A stretch of DNA of 64,000 nucleotides from Pseudoduganella violaceinigra DSM 15887 (GCF_000425385.1 NZ_AUDI01000001.1:518331-582330); one strand, 5' to 3'; counted from the stretch's first letter, positions 1-9,900 are shown. Made by a program: numbers and translations. Notes: generated from the sequence alone by a model not told the origin.

Positions 1-256
1 CCAGCTCTTGCCGTACATCGGAGAATTTGTGTTCGCGCGCCTGCGCGATGATGTGTTCCAGTTCCAGCGGCGCCGCGAACAGGCCGCCCAGCGGCTGGCG
101 CGCCAGGGCTTTCAGCGACGATTCCAGCAGGTTTTCGCCGGCGGCGTTGATATAGACAATATGGCCGCCGCCATCGACGAGGACGACGGCCGATGCCAGC
201 AGGTCCAGGCCTGCCAGGGCAGCGGGCCGGGAGCTGGCAGGGCTGTCTGGGGTCAT
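1..256 (-). CDS. glnL: Nitrogen regulation histidine kinase NtrB/GlnL, N-terminal part (cut by window edge)
   Basis: Only the first 85 codons are in the window. The visible part reads as a PAS sensor domain: a short leader, then LDLLASAVVLVDGGGHIVYI and an INAAGENLLESS stretch typical of the NtrB PAS fold. NtrB is the cytoplasmic kinase/phosphatase partner of NtrC in the nitrogen response. The ATG overlaps the TGA of the upstream DUF4124 gene (ATGA), so the two are translationally coupled. Its place downstream of glnA on the same strand is the classic glnA-glnL arrangement. The catalytic His and ATPase regions lie outside the window, so the call rests on the PAS segment and context. Confidence 0.85.
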   Translation of the reverse strand, partial: MTPDSPASSRPAALAGLDLLASAVVLVDGGGHIVYINAAGENLLESSLKALARQPLGGLFAAPLELEHIIAQAREHKFSDVRQEL

Positions 257-735
257 TTTATATTGGCAAGCTCGCGCTTCAGCGCTTCCACGTTCTGTTC
301 GGTGCGCGCAATGCTGTCCTTCAGGCCAGCCACGCGCTCCTGGTATTTGCTGCCATTGCGTTCGTCGGCACGGCGTTCCGGCTCGCCGTTATTGAATTCC
401 TTGCGCAAATCGGCCAGCTTTCGGTTTTCAGTGTTCAATTCATCGGTCAGGATGGCGCGGCGGTCGGCATCGCGGGCTTTCTGCTCGGCGCTTTCCACGC
501 GCGGGAAATTGGCCGGCGCCACCGCCGGCGCGGATGGCGTGCCCTTGCGCGCGCCGCCCGGCGCGGGAATCGCGGTGCCCGGCAGGTCCAGCGCCTTGCA
601 GTGCGGGCCCTTGCGCGAATCGGTCAATTCCTTTTGGCCTTCGGCGTTGACGCAGAGGTAAATTTGCTGGGCCTGTGCTGCGCCGCTCATGGCCAGCAGT
701 GCCAGCCCTTGTAGTACGAAAATGCGAGTGTTCAT
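253..735 (-). CDS. DUF4124-type periplasmic protein with coiled coil
   Basis: 160 residues. The start at 735 gives a clean signal peptide (MNTRIFVLQGLALLAMSG, cleavage near AQA-QQ); upstream in-frame extension is poor. After the signal comes a short DUF4124-like motif (QIYLCVNAEGQKELTDS) with two Cys residues, then a proline-rich linker. The last third is highly charged (residues about 90-160, rich in E, R, K, A) and likely a coiled coil. Function is unknown; the family is often found near envelope or regulatory genes. It sits between glnA and glnL and overlaps glnL by four bases. A strong terminator separates it from glnA, so expression probably needs read-through or its own promoter. Confidence 0.75.
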   Translation of the reverse strand: MNTRIFVLQGLALLAMSGAAQAQQIYLCVNAEGQKELTDSRKGPHCKALDLPGTAIPAPGGARKGTPSAPAVAPANFPRVESAEQKARDADRRAILTDELNTENRKLADLRKEFNNGEPERRADERNGSKYQERVAGLKDSIARTEQNVEALKRELANIK

Positions 736-756
736 GCCCCGACTATACAACATCCG

Positions 757-793
757 AAAAAAAACGCGAGGAAAGCAGCCTGCTGACCTCGCG
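757..793 (-). terminator. Rho-independent terminator of glnA
   Basis: On the minus strand the arms CGCGAGG (793-787) and CCTCGCG (771-765) enclose a second nested stem (AGCAG/CTGCT). They are followed by eight T residues. It lies 40 bases past the glnA stop and upstream of the DUF4124-glnL pair, so it should reduce transcription of glnL relative to glnA. Confidence 0.85.
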
Positions 794-832
794 CTTTGTT
801 GACTGCCAGTCAAGACCGGCAAGGCATCCCGA

Positions 833-2248
833 TTACAGGGAGTAGTACATGTCGAACTCGACCGGGTGGGTGGTCTGGCGCATGCGGGTGACTTCGGTCA
901 TCTTCAGGTCGATGTAGGCATCGATCATCGAATCGGTGAACACGCCGCCGCGGGTCAGGAACTCACGGTCTTTGTTCAGGTGGTCCAGGGCTTCTTCCAG
1001 CGATGCGCAGACGGTCGGGATCAGTGCATCTTCTTCCGGCGGCAGGTGGTACAGGTCTTTCGACGCGGCTTCGCCCGGGTGGATCTTGTTCTGCACGCCG
1101 TCCAGGCCGGCCATCATCAGTGCGGCGAAGCACAGGTATGGGTTGGCCAGCGGGTCCGGGAAGCGGGTTTCGATACGGCGGCCTTTTGGATTGGCCACGT
1201 GCGGGATACGGATCGAGGCCGAACGGTTGCGTGCCGAGTAAGCCAGCTTCACTGGCGCTTCGTAGCCTGGCACCAGGCGCTTGTAGGAGTTGGTGCCTGG
1301 GTTGGTGATCGCGTTCAGTGCCTTGGCGTGCTTGATGATGCCGCCGATGTAGTACAGGGCGAAGTCGGACAGGCCGGCATAGCCGTCGCCGGCGAACAGG
1401 TTCTTGCCGTCTTTCCAGATCGACTGGTGCACGTGCATGCCCGAGCCGTTGTCGCCCACCACGGGCTTAGGCATGAAGGTGGCGGTCTTGCCGTAGGAGT
1501 GGGCCACGTTCCACACCACGTATTTCAGGTTCTGGGTCCAGTCGGCGCGCTCGACCAGGGTCGAGAACTTGGTGCCGATTTCGTTCTGGCCGGCGCCGGC
1601 CACTTCGTGGTGGTGCACTTCGACCGGGATGCCCATCGATTCCAGGATCAGGCACATTTCCGAGCGCATGTCCTGGAAGGAGTCGACTGGCGGCACCGGG
1701 AAGTAGCCGCCTTTGACGGTTGGACGGTGGCCGGAGTTGCCGCCATCGATGTCTTTGTCGGTCGACCAGGACGCTTCGTCGGAGTCGATCTTGACCATCG
1801 CGCCGGACATGTCGATCTTCCACTTCACGGAGTCGAAGATGAAGAATTCCGGCTCTGGGCCGAAGTAGGCGGTGTCGCCCAGGCCGGAGGATTTCAGGTA
1901 GGCTTCAGCGCGCTTGGCGATGGAGCGCGGGTCGCGGTCGTACCCCTTGCCGTCCGACGGTTCGATCACGTCGCACTGCATGAACAGGGTGGTTTCTTCG
2001 AAGAATGGGTCGATATTGGCGGTTGCCGGATCCGGCAGCAGGATCATGTCCGACGCTTCAATGCCTTTCCAGCCAGCGATGGAGGAGCCGTCGAAGGCGT
2101 GGCCCGATTCAAATTTGTCGATGTCGAAATGGGACACAGGCACGGTTACGTGCTGTTCCTTGCCACGGGTATCGGCGAAACGGAAGTCCACGAATTTGAC
2201 TTCGTGCTCTTGTACCATCTTCAGAACGTCTGCGGCGGTCAGTGCCAT
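833..2248 (-). CDS. glnA: Glutamine synthetase, type I
   Basis: 471 residues, the usual length for GSI-beta. It makes glutamine from glutamate, ammonia and ATP as a cytoplasmic dodecamer. Visible hallmarks: the beta-grasp start with [11 protein letters not shown] (about 50-60), metal/glutamate-binding [11 protein letters not shown] (129-139), the ATP-binding [16 protein letters not shown] region (261-276), NRSASIRIP (341-349), and the adenylylation site [10 protein letters not shown] with Tyr400. Presence of that Tyr indicates control by GlnE-type adenylylation. The ATG has a strong AGGAG ribosome site. Upstream lies a sigma-54-type promoter with NtrC-like sites, so expression is probably nitrogen-regulated. 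Confidence 0.99.
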   Translation of the reverse strand: MALTAADVLKMVQEHEVKFVDFRFADTRGKEQHVTVPVSHFDIDKFESGHAFDGSSIAGWKGIEASDMILLPDPATANIDPFFEETTLFMQCDVIEPSDGKGYDRDPRSIAKRAEAYLKSSGLGDTAYFGPEPEFFIFDSVKWKIDMSGAMVKIDSDEASWSTDKDIDGGNSGHRPTVKGGYFPVPPVDSFQDMRSEMCLILESMGIPVEVHHHEVAGAGQNEIGTKFSTLVERADWTQNLKYVVWNVAHSYGKTATFMPKPVVGDNGSGMHVHQSIWKDGKNLFAGDGYAGLSDFALYYIGGIIKHAKALNAITNPGTNSYKRLVPGYEAPVKLAYSARNRSASIRIPHVANPKGRRIETRFPDPLANPYLCFAALMMAGLDGVQNKIHPGEAASKDLYHLPPEEDALIPTVCASLEEALDHLNKDREFLTRGGVFTDSMIDAYIDLKMTEVTRMRQTTHPVEFDMYYSL

Positions 2249-2314
2249 TACATATCTCCTAAGTGAAAAAACTGCCGCGACCTCTTGGGTGCGGCCAACG
2301 CTGGTGGTACATTA

Positions 2315-2330
2315 AGCAGATATCATGCCA
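2315..2330 (-). promoter_or_regulatory. Sigma-54 (-24/-12) promoter of glnA
   Basis: On the minus strand the sequence TGGCATGATATCTGCT matches the sigma-54 consensus TGGCAC-N5-TTGCW, with ten bases between the invariant GG and GC. Transcription should start near position 2304, about 55 bases before the glnA ATG. The NtrC-like palindromes lie 35-130 bases upstream of it, as expected for an enhancer-dependent promoter. Confidence 0.8.
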
Positions 2331-2361
2331 GCTAAATCCACCCACCCGACACAAAAAAGAC

Positions 2362-2376
2362 GCACCATGCGGGTGC
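2362..2376. promoter_or_regulatory. NtrC-type binding site 1
   Basis: GCACCATGCGGGTGC has perfect arms GCACC-N5-GGTGC, the core of the NtrC enhancer palindrome. It lies closest to the glnA sigma-54 promoter. Confidence 0.65.
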
Positions 2377-2390
2377 GCCTGCCATTTATC

Positions 2391-2405
2391 GCACCACCAT
2401 GGTGC
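2391..2405. promoter_or_regulatory. NtrC-type binding site 2
   Basis: GCACCACCATGGTGC is the best palindrome of the set (GCACC-N5-GGTGC, extended to GCACCA/TGGTGC). It is centred 29 bases from site 1, close to three helical turns, which would favour cooperative binding. Confidence 0.7.
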
Positions 2406-2429
2406 GTTTTCGCACCAATTAATGCAAAT

Positions 2430-2444
2430 GCATCGTTGTGGTGC
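2430..2444. promoter_or_regulatory. NtrC-type binding site 3 (weaker)
   Basis: GCATCGTTGTGGTGC matches GCACC-N5-GGTGC with one mismatch. It lies 22 bases before the start codon of the divergent rhodanese gene, so bound NtrC could affect that gene too. Confidence 0.45.
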
Positions 2445-2465
2445 AGTCATCATAAAGGAAAAACC

Positions 2466-2927
2466 ATGAGTTCCCATGCCGAAATCCTCGACCGTGCACG
2501 CAAACGCGACACTTCCCTGCCCTATGCCGGTGCAGTGACCCCGCAAGAGGCCTACGCGTTGCTCAACAGCGACCCGCATGTGCGCCTGGTGGATGTGCGC
2601 ACGCATGCCGAGCGCGACTGGGTGGGACGGGTGGCGATTCCGGCCGACCAGCACCAGGCGGTGCAGTGGAATGTGTATCCGGGCGGCACCCCGAATCCTG
2701 ATTTCCTGGGCCAGTTGGCCGCTGCCGTACCGGGCAAGGACACGGTGATCGTGTTCCTGTGCCGTTCCGGCGTGCGCTCGCGCCACGCGGCCAAGGCGGC
2801 CACCGAGGCCGGCTACACCCAGTGCTACGACATCCTGGAAGGCTTTGAAGGCGACAAGGACGCCAACGGCCACCGCAAGACCGTGGGCGGCTGGTGCAAG
2901 GCCGGCCTGCCCTGGGCCGGCGCCTGA
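2466..2927 (+). CDS. Rhodanese-like domain protein
   Basis: 153 residues, a single cytoplasmic rhodanese domain. The substrate loop CRSGVRS begins at Cys99, the expected nucleophile that carries persulfide sulfur. An aspartate-rich LVDVRTHAERDWVG segment at about 41-54 is the conserved first rhodanese motif. The start at 2466 has an AAAGGA ribosome site and is preferred over an in-frame ATG 141 bases upstream, which would run through the NtrC sites. It is divergent from glnA and shares its control region. The true sulfur acceptor is unknown. Confidence 0.9.
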   Translation: MSSHAEILDRARKRDTSLPYAGAVTPQEAYALLNSDPHVRLVDVRTHAERDWVGRVAIPADQHQAVQWNVYPGGTPNPDFLGQLAAAVPGKDTVIVFLCRSGVRSRHAAKAATEAGYTQCYDILEGFEGDKDANGHRKTVGGWCKAGLPWAGA

Positions 2928-2937
2928 AACGCAGGGC

Positions 2938-2961
2938 GGGTCAGACCATTGGGCCTGACCC
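2938..2961. repeat. GGGTCAG...CTGACCC hairpin between convergent genes
   Basis: Arms GGGTCAG (2938-2944) and CTGACCC (2955-2961) form a perfect 7-bp stem between the convergent ends of the rhodanese and TonB-receptor genes. The same core occurs at 6855-6881 and 43065-43088, so it looks like a dispersed palindromic element, probably acting as a two-way transcription barrier. Confidence 0.6.
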
Positions 2962-2974
2962 GGGTTTACCGCTG

Positions 2975-5437
2975 TTAGAGCGCGTAGTTCAAGCGCGCAT
3001 ACACAAACCGCCCGCTGCGCCCGAACGGCGAATAATTGGAGAACGGCGCATTGCCGGTGCTATTCAGCGCAGCCGGGAACGGATCGGGATACTGGTCGAA
3101 CAGGTTCTCCGCCCCCAAGGCCGCCGTCAGGCGCTGGGTGATCTTGTAACGCCCTTCGATATCGACCAGCGTCTTCGGCGTCATCCAGAAATCATCCGAA
3201 GGCGTCGTTCCGGGCGCCAGCACCTTGCCATACCGCGTCGCGCGCAGGGTACCGCTCCACGCACCGAGCGCATGGTTGACACTGGCCGTGAACTTGGTCT
3301 TCGGCGTGCCATGCTCGAACGTCAGCACATTTACCCTGGCGAACAAGGCTGGGGCCGGATTCAGGGCCTGCAGCTGCGCCGTCACCGGCACCTTGGTCAC
3401 CTCGGTCTTGGTGTAGTTGCCCGCCAGGGTGAAGTCGAACTTGCCCGCCGCCGCCGCATTCCACGGATAGCTCGCCACCACATCCACGCCGCGGGTCGTG
3501 GTGTCCACCCCGTTGATGAAGAAGCGGGCGCCGACGTCGTCAAAGCCTTGCGACACCAGGTAGCTGCGCACATTCGCCTGAATCAGGTTTTCCGACAATA
3601 CGATACGGTCGCGGATCTTGATCTGGAACGCATCGACCGTCAAGCTGGCCTTGCCCGCCTTGGCCACCGCACCCAGCGAGAAGTTGGTCGACTTTTCGGC
3701 GTCAAGCGGTTTGGCGCCGAGTGCAATCGCAGCCGGATCGGACGGCTTGAGCGTCATGATGTCGAACGGCACCCCGTTAATGAAATTGATCGCCGTCGAA
3801 GTAAAGTACTGCTGCTGCGGCGACGGCGCGCGGAAGCCGTTCTGCACCGAACCGCGCAAGGCGAAGTCCGGCGTGAAGTTGTAGCGTCCCGCCAGCTTGC
3901 CCGACCAGTTATTGCCAAAGTCGGTGTAATGCTCGCCGCGCACCGCCGCCGATGCCAGCAGCTTGTCCGTGATGTTCGCTTCCACGTCGGCGTATGCGGA
4001 GTATGCCTTGCGGCTGACGTCGCGCGCATCGCGCGGCTGGAAGCCCGGGAACACCTGCGAGCCCGAGGCGGTCTTGACACCGCCCAGCAACACGCCGCCG
4101 TTGCGCCACGAATCGGGCTCACCGGCATGCAGCGAATATCCCTCGCGGCGCGCTTCGGCGCCGACGGCCAGGTTCAGCGGGGACGATAATCCCACTTCAA
4201 ATTGCCGCACGCCGGCAAGGTTGAAAGTCGTCTGGTCGTATTTGAAACCGCCCGCATCGAACACGGTCTTGGAGGCCGGGCCGAGCGAGCGGTTCAGCGT
4301 GTTGGCGATGGTGAAGTCCATCTCATTCTGGCCATACGACACCGAGGCATCCATATCCCATGCACCGGCGGTCCAGGCGGCGCCTAAGGCGGCGCTGAAA
4401 TCCGCTACCGAGGGTTCGATGAAGGGCAGGTAGCCATTCGGATAAATCTCGATGGTGTTGGTGTTCTGCTGGGCGCGGCGGAAGAATCCGGCGCCCTTGC
4501 CATCGCGGTCCTGGTAGCTGGTCCAGCCGTACAGTTTGACGCCGCCTTGCAGGTTATAGCCGGCATTGGCGAAGAAGGTGTTCTGCTTGAGCTCAGGCTC
4601 GCCGTACCAGGCGTTGAAGCGGTCAAAGTTCGCCTCGCGCGGATCGAAAGCGCCGTTCACCGTCACGTATTGCTGACGCACGTCCCAGCCCGAACGCTCG
4701 GTATGGTCCTGGCGCTTGCGCTCCAGCGCGATGGTCAGGAAACCGTCCTCGCCCAGTTCCATGCCTTTCCACAGGCTGTAGGTGGCGGTGTTGCCGTCCT
4801 TGCGCTTGCGCGAGTCCTGCGTGCCCCACGTGGCGCCGGCCGGCGGCGTACCCGGGTTGAAGCTGTATTCGGTATCGCGGCGGCCGTAGCTGAAGCTGGC
4901 GTCCCCTCCGGTGCGGTCGCTGCGCAGGCGGATATTGACCACGCCTGCAATGGCGTCCGAACCATACTGGGCGGAGGCGCCATCACGCAACACCTCGATG
5001 CTCTTGACGATGCCGGCCGGGATGGCATTCATGTCCACCGACGCCGAGCCGCGGCCGATGGTGCCGTTCAGGTTCACCAGCGAAGATGAATGGCGGCGCT
5101 TGGAATTGACCAGGACCAGGGTCTGGTCGGGCGCCAGGCCGCGCAGCGTGGCCGGGCGGATGGTGTCGGTGCCGTCGGCCAGGCCGGGGCGCGGGAAATT
5201 CAGCGAAGGCAGGGCCACCGACAGCGCCTGGGTGATTTCCGGCACCCCGCTGTTCTTGATGGTGTCGGCGCTGATGACGTCCACCGGCGCGGTGGTATCG
5301 AGCACGGTGCGGTTCGATACGCGCGTGCCGGTCACGACGACGGTGGCGGTGTCGCCGGCGGGCGCTTCCTGGGCCCAGGCGGCATGTGCGAAAAGTGCCG
5401 CGATTGCAATTGCGAGAACCTGTTTTCTTGGTGCCAT
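2975..5437 (-). CDS. TonB-dependent outer-membrane receptor
   Basis: 820 residues. An N-terminal signal peptide (MAPRKQVLAIAIAALFAHAAWA) is followed by the plug domain: TVVVTGTRVSNRT, then APVDVISADTIKNSGVPEIT and ATLRGLAPDQTLVLVNSKRR. A long beta-barrel follows, ending ...ARLNYAL. It should import a substrate across the outer membrane using TonB energy; the ligand cannot be told from the sequence. The terminal residue is Leu instead of the usual aromatic, with Tyr two positions before. No partner transporter lies beside it. A short palindrome with arms AACACTT/AAGTGTT lies about 90-105 bases upstream at 5527-5542 and might be an operator. Confidence 0.93.
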   Translation of the reverse strand: MAPRKQVLAIAIAALFAHAAWAQEAPAGDTATVVVTGTRVSNRTVLDTTAPVDVISADTIKNSGVPEITQALSVALPSLNFPRPGLADGTDTIRPATLRGLAPDQTLVLVNSKRRHSSSLVNLNGTIGRGSASVDMNAIPAGIVKSIEVLRDGASAQYGSDAIAGVVNIRLRSDRTGGDASFSYGRRDTEYSFNPGTPPAGATWGTQDSRKRKDGNTATYSLWKGMELGEDGFLTIALERKRQDHTERSGWDVRQQYVTVNGAFDPREANFDRFNAWYGEPELKQNTFFANAGYNLQGGVKLYGWTSYQDRDGKGAGFFRRAQQNTNTIEIYPNGYLPFIEPSVADFSAALGAAWTAGAWDMDASVSYGQNEMDFTIANTLNRSLGPASKTVFDAGGFKYDQTTFNLAGVRQFEVGLSSPLNLAVGAEARREGYSLHAGEPDSWRNGGVLLGGVKTASGSQVFPGFQPRDARDVSRKAYSAYADVEANITDKLLASAAVRGEHYTDFGNNWSGKLAGRYNFTPDFALRGSVQNGFRAPSPQQQYFTSTAINFINGVPFDIMTLKPSDPAAIALGAKPLDAEKSTNFSLGAVAKAGKASLTVDAFQIKIRDRIVLSENLIQANVRSYLVSQGFDDVGARFFINGVDTTTRGVDVVASYPWNAAAAGKFDFTLAGNYTKTEVTKVPVTAQLQALNPAPALFARVNVLTFEHGTPKTKFTASVNHALGAWSGTLRATRYGKVLAPGTTPSDDFWMTPKTLVDIEGRYKITQRLTAALGAENLFDQYPDPFPAALNSTGNAPFSNYSPFGRSGRFVYARLNYAL

Positions 5438-5533
5438 AGCTACCCCTTATCGTTAAACCAGTTTCACTCCCCGGCTTATATTTGAGGTAACAGTAAGGAA
5501 CTGTCAATTAGAGGTCTCGCGGACACAACACTT

Positions 5534-6838
5534 TTAAGTGTTTGTACGTAGCCTTTGCCGCACAAACTCGATGTGGTTGCGCAGGCCGTAGAACTCATCG
5601 GCAAAGGAGAGCGGCACCGTCAGGCGGTTCACGCGCTCTTCGATCTGGTCCAGGCGGTGCAGCAGTTCTTCCCGCGGCTTGCCTTCATCCACGCCCTGCT
5701 CCACCGAACGCAGTTGGCCGTACCAGCGGTAGACGCGCGAGCGGATGCGCCATACATACAGCGGCGGCACCACGCGCGACAGGGGCAGCACCAGCGCACC
5801 GACCGCCAGCAGCACCACCCACAGGCGGTCGAACAGGTTGGCCAGCCAGAAGCTCATATAACGCTGCAGGAAAGGCGGCCCGTCCTTGTAGAACTTGGAC
5901 GCCTCGCGCGCCACCGGAATCTCGGTGTAGCGCGGCGACGGGAACTGGCCTTGCTGCTGGAACCAGCCGGCGCCGCTATGGATGCCGCTGGCGGCCTGGA
6001 TGAACAGGTCCACCAGGGCCGGATGCAGGTCTTCCCGCGCCACCAGGGTCGCGGTCGGGGCGATCAGGTGGTAGTCGCGCGCCGGCAAGTCGCGCCCCAG
6101 GTCGACGATCCCGCGCGGCAGCGTGACATGGGTCAGGAACGGCAGACGCCGCGTGTAGGCTTCGGCCTGGGTGAAGTTGAACAGCTTGATCCCCGGCGTC
6201 ATCAGCAGCATCTGGATCAGCGGATCGTCGGGCGCGGCGGCGAACACCAGGGCGTCGATGCGACCTTCCAGCAGTTCCACCGTGGCGGGGGTGTTTTCCA
6301 GGTCGCTGGCCTGGATATCGTCGGCGTGCACGCCGTTCACCTGCAGCACCTGGCGGAACAGCCGCGGCACGCCGCTGCCTTCCGGGCCGAGGTTGATCTT
6401 CTTGCCTTTCAGGTGGGTCAGGCTGGTGACCGCCTTCTTGTCGCGCATGAACAGCCACAGCGGCTCGGTGAACAGGCTGCCCAGCGAAATCAGGCCGCGC
6501 CGCTCGGCTTCGGCTTCGTTGGTGGAGCCGCTTTGCACGAAGGCGATGTCGGTGTCGCCCTTGTTCAGGCGCTGCAGGTTTTCCTGCGAGCCCTGGCTTT
6601 GCTGCAGGGTGACTTGGATGCCGTGCTTGGCCATCGCCTGCGCATAGCGCTTGCCGATGTTTTCGTAGGCGCTGTTTTCCTGCCCGGTGGAGAGCTTGAC
6701 CACGTGCGGCGGGGTCGGGTCGATGATCCAGTAGGCCAGCGCGCAGGCGCCGGCGATCAGCAGGATGGTGGGGGCGAAGGAGACCAGCAGGTCGCGCGGG
6801 CTGAATCGGGTGAATTTGATGAGCTTCATGGGGCGCAT
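5534..6838 (-). CDS. TAXI-family TRAP transporter solute-binding protein, membrane-anchored
   Basis: 434 residues. An N-terminal membrane segment (about 18-38) is followed by a TAXI-type binding domain (VVKLSTGQENSAYENIGKRY, then KGDTDIAFVQSGS and KKINLGPEGSGVP). A second membrane segment lies near 325-350 (LWVVLLAVGALVLPLSRVVP), and the tail is charged and cytoplasmic. Ordinary TAXI proteins are free periplasmic subunits of about 320 residues; this one is held in the membrane at both ends. No TRAP permease (dctQM-like) is present in the window. The start could also be the ATG nine bases further in (6829). Confidence 0.85.
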   Translation of the reverse strand: MRPMKLIKFTRFSPRDLLVSFAPTILLIAGACALAYWIIDPTPPHVVKLSTGQENSAYENIGKRYAQAMAKHGIQVTLQQSQGSQENLQRLNKGDTDIAFVQSGSTNEAEAERRGLISLGSLFTEPLWLFMRDKKAVTSLTHLKGKKINLGPEGSGVPRLFRQVLQVNGVHADDIQASDLENTPATVELLEGRIDALVFAAAPDDPLIQMLLMTPGIKLFNFTQAEAYTRRLPFLTHVTLPRGIVDLGRDLPARDYHLIAPTATLVAREDLHPALVDLFIQAASGIHSGAGWFQQQGQFPSPRYTEIPVAREASKFYKDGPPFLQRYMSFWLANLFDRLWVVLLAVGALVLPLSRVVPPLYVWRIRSRVYRWYGQLRSVEQGVDEGKPREELLHRLDQIEERVNRLTVPLSFADEFYGLRNHIEFVRQRLRTNT

Positions 6839-6854
6839 TGTAAACCGCTAAGGC

Positions 6855-6881
6855 AGTGTCCGACCCGCTGGGTCAGACACT
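6855..6881. repeat. GTCnGACCC...GGGTCnGAC hairpin element
   Basis: Arms 6855-6866 and 6870-6881 pair over 12 bases with one mismatch around a GCT loop. The core matches the hairpins at 2938-2961 and 43065-43088. It lies just upstream of the TAXI gene and just past the end of the PBP gene, where it may terminate the PBP transcript. Confidence 0.55.
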
Positions 6882-6937
6882 GGTGTGCGCCCTCCTCCGG
6901 CCGCAAGACCGTTGGGGCCGGCCCCGGTTGACCGGTT

Positions 6938-9900
6938 TTAGCGCGCGCCGCAGGCACGCAGCGGCGCGGCAGGCACCGCCGCCGCGGTGGCCGCCGCCAG
7001 CGCCGCCGTCGCCACCGGCTGCACCCCGCCGGGCGCACTGGCCGCCATCGCGGTGACCACCGGCGCGGCCTTTTGCTGGTTCGGTTCGATCAGCGGCATC
7101 AGCGAAGGCGCCAGCACCGTCAGCAGCTGCACCGGCAAGGCTGAAGTGAAGTCGTAATTCTTCGACTCCGGCCCGTGCACATAGGCCGTCATCGAGCCGA
7201 AGAAGCGCTCGCCGATATTGAACACGAAGGTCGCCGAGCGGTTCACATAGCGCGACTCGATCAGGCGCCCGCCCGCCGCGAACACGTCGAAGCGCTGGTC
7301 GCCGGTGCCGGTCTTGCCGCCCACCGGAATGATCTGTCCGTCCGCGCCGACGAAGGCCGCCTTCACGCGCCGCGCCGTGCCGTCCGACACCACTTCGCGG
7401 ATCGCATCGGCCACCGCGCGCGCCACTTCCGGCGACAGCACCTGTTCATTGCTGCTCGATTTGGTGCGCGCCACCGAGGTTTCGTACGGCGTGCCGGCGG
7501 CAAAATGCAGCGATTCGATGCGCTGGGTGGTCTTGCGCACGCCGCCGTTGATGATGATCCCCATCATCTCCGCCAGCGCCGCCGGGCGGTCGGCCGAGGC
7601 GCCCAGCGTGGTGGCGTAGGACGGCACCAGGGATTCGAAGGGGTAGCCCATCTTCTTCCACTGGCGGTGGATGCCCATGAAGGCTTCCATTTCCAGCAGG
7701 CCGGCGATGCGCTTGTCCTGCGCATGCTTGCGGTGGGTCTTGAACAGCCATTGGTAGACTTCCTGGCGCTCCTTCTCGCTGGCGGCGACCACGTCGGCCA
7801 GGGAGGCGCCTTCGTTCTGGTGCAGGTAGGCCACCAGCCACAGCTCCAGCGGGTGCACGGTGGCCAGGTAGCCGCGGTCGGCCAGGCTCCAATTGTCGAT
7901 GGCGTACTGCTCGTACATCTTGGCCAGGCGGTCCTCCGGCACGTCGTTCTGCACCTTCAGGTTATCGTTGACGAACTTGTTGAACTCCGCCTGCGACGCT
8001 TTCGGGTAGACGGTACGGTGGATATTCGCCAGGCGCACCGGCGTCGGGCGGATGGTGTCGAGCAGGATGCCGTCCAGTTCCGCCGTCTTCTTGCCCTTGT
8101 ATTTGGCGTAGAAGCGGTACAGGAATTCCTTGCCTTCCTTGTCGGCGAAGCGCGCCAGGTAGGCGGCGCGGCGCGGGTCGTCGGCGTCGGCCAGCACGGT
8201 CTGCGAGGAGCCCGGCATCTGGAAGGAGTAGTACTTCACCACGTCGCGCATCAGGCGCACGAACACCAGGTTGGTGGAGCGGCGCAGCGCTTCGCGCACC
8301 GTCATGATCTTGAAGTCGTCGTCCTTGCTGAAGTTGCCGAAGTAATGCAGGCCGCCGCCGGTGAAGAAGCCCTCGCCCGGGTTGGCCGAATAGGTGCGCT
8401 CCATCGCCGCCGCCAGCATGGCGGGCAGGCTGCGCTTGTCCAGCGGCGTCATGGCCAGGTATTCCATGCCCCAGGTGGTGATGCGGTCGCGCGGGTCGAC
8501 GCTGATTTTCTTCAGCGCGGCCGGTTCCAGCGCGCCGTACTTCTTGTACAGCTGGTCGACGATGTCCATATACGTCACCAGGGTGCGCAGCTTGGCGGTG
8601 GAACCCAGGTCCAGCTTGGCCCCTTCATTGATGTCCAGCGGCTGGTCGTAGTTATCGGTCTGCACGCGCAGGTAGTTGGCATGTTCGCCCCGCTCCAGCA
8701 GGGTGAAGCTGTACACCACATTGGCCGGGTCGCCGTTGCCCAGCATGCCCTTGCCGGTCAGGCCGGCCTGGACCGCGGTGTCCGGGTCGCGCAGCTGGCG
8801 CAGCATGGCGGTCACGGTCTTCTGGGTGTCCGCGTCCAGCGTGGTGTTCACCGACAGGTCCAGGCGGTCCAGGTTGTACATGCGGTTGTCGCCCAGCAGG
8901 TTGGCCAGGTGCACGCGCACGGCGTTGGAGGCCTTCTTGGTCACATACGACATCGGCGGCGCGGCCTGCAGGCCGCTGCCCTTGGCCGGGTGCAGTTTTT
9001 CCTTCAGCGCGGCGTCGCGCAGCTGAGGCGTGATGATGCCGGCGCCGGCCAGCAAGCGCAGGTGGCTGTTGGCCAGCACTTCCAGGTCTTCATCGCCTTC
9101 GCCCAGGTAGTAGCTGGGGCGGCGCTGGGCGATCAGCAGCGACAGCGCCTCCTTGAAGGCCAGGGCGCTGCCCGGCTGGTCCATCTTGCCGCCCAGCAGA
9201 CGCTGCACTTCATCAAAGTCGCGGCCGTACCAGACCCACATGCCATCGCCCACGCCGTTCACTTCGCCGTAGCCGGGTTTGGCCGACAGCGGCACGGTGT
9301 TCAGGTAGTCGACCACGATCTGGTGGCGCACCTTGGTGGTGTCCTCGCCCTGCTGGTAGGCGCGCAGCGAGGCCGACACCATCTGCTGCAGCTTGTCCTT
9401 CATCGAACCGGTGCGCCCTTCCGGCGAATGGCGGTATTTCTCGATCTGGGTGGCCAGGGTCGAGCCGCCCGCCGCGCGGTGGCCGCCGGCGCCCACGGCG
9501 CTCATGGTCTTTTCCAGGATGGCCTTGGACAGGCGGTCCCATTCCACGGCCGGATTGCGTTTCGGGTATTTATCGTCCAGCAGTTCGCGGTTCTCGATGA
9601 ACAGCAGGCTTTGCACCAGGGCCGCCGGCGCCTGCTGGAAGCTGCCATACACGCGCTCCGGATAGCTGGCGGTAAACAGCGGCTGCTCGCGGCAGTCGAA
9701 GATCGACAGGCCGGTGCGGGTCTTTTCGCGGTAGGTCGCGAACACCCCCATATCGGCCAGCTCCACCATTTTCGGCGAGAAGCGCGCCTGCGACGTGACG
9801 TCGTAATCGCGCGCCTTCAGCTTGTCCAGGTAGTCGGGCAGGTTGGCGTAGCCGAGGCGCTCGTCGTAGGGGCTGTCGTGCGGGAAGCGGATCGACTTGC

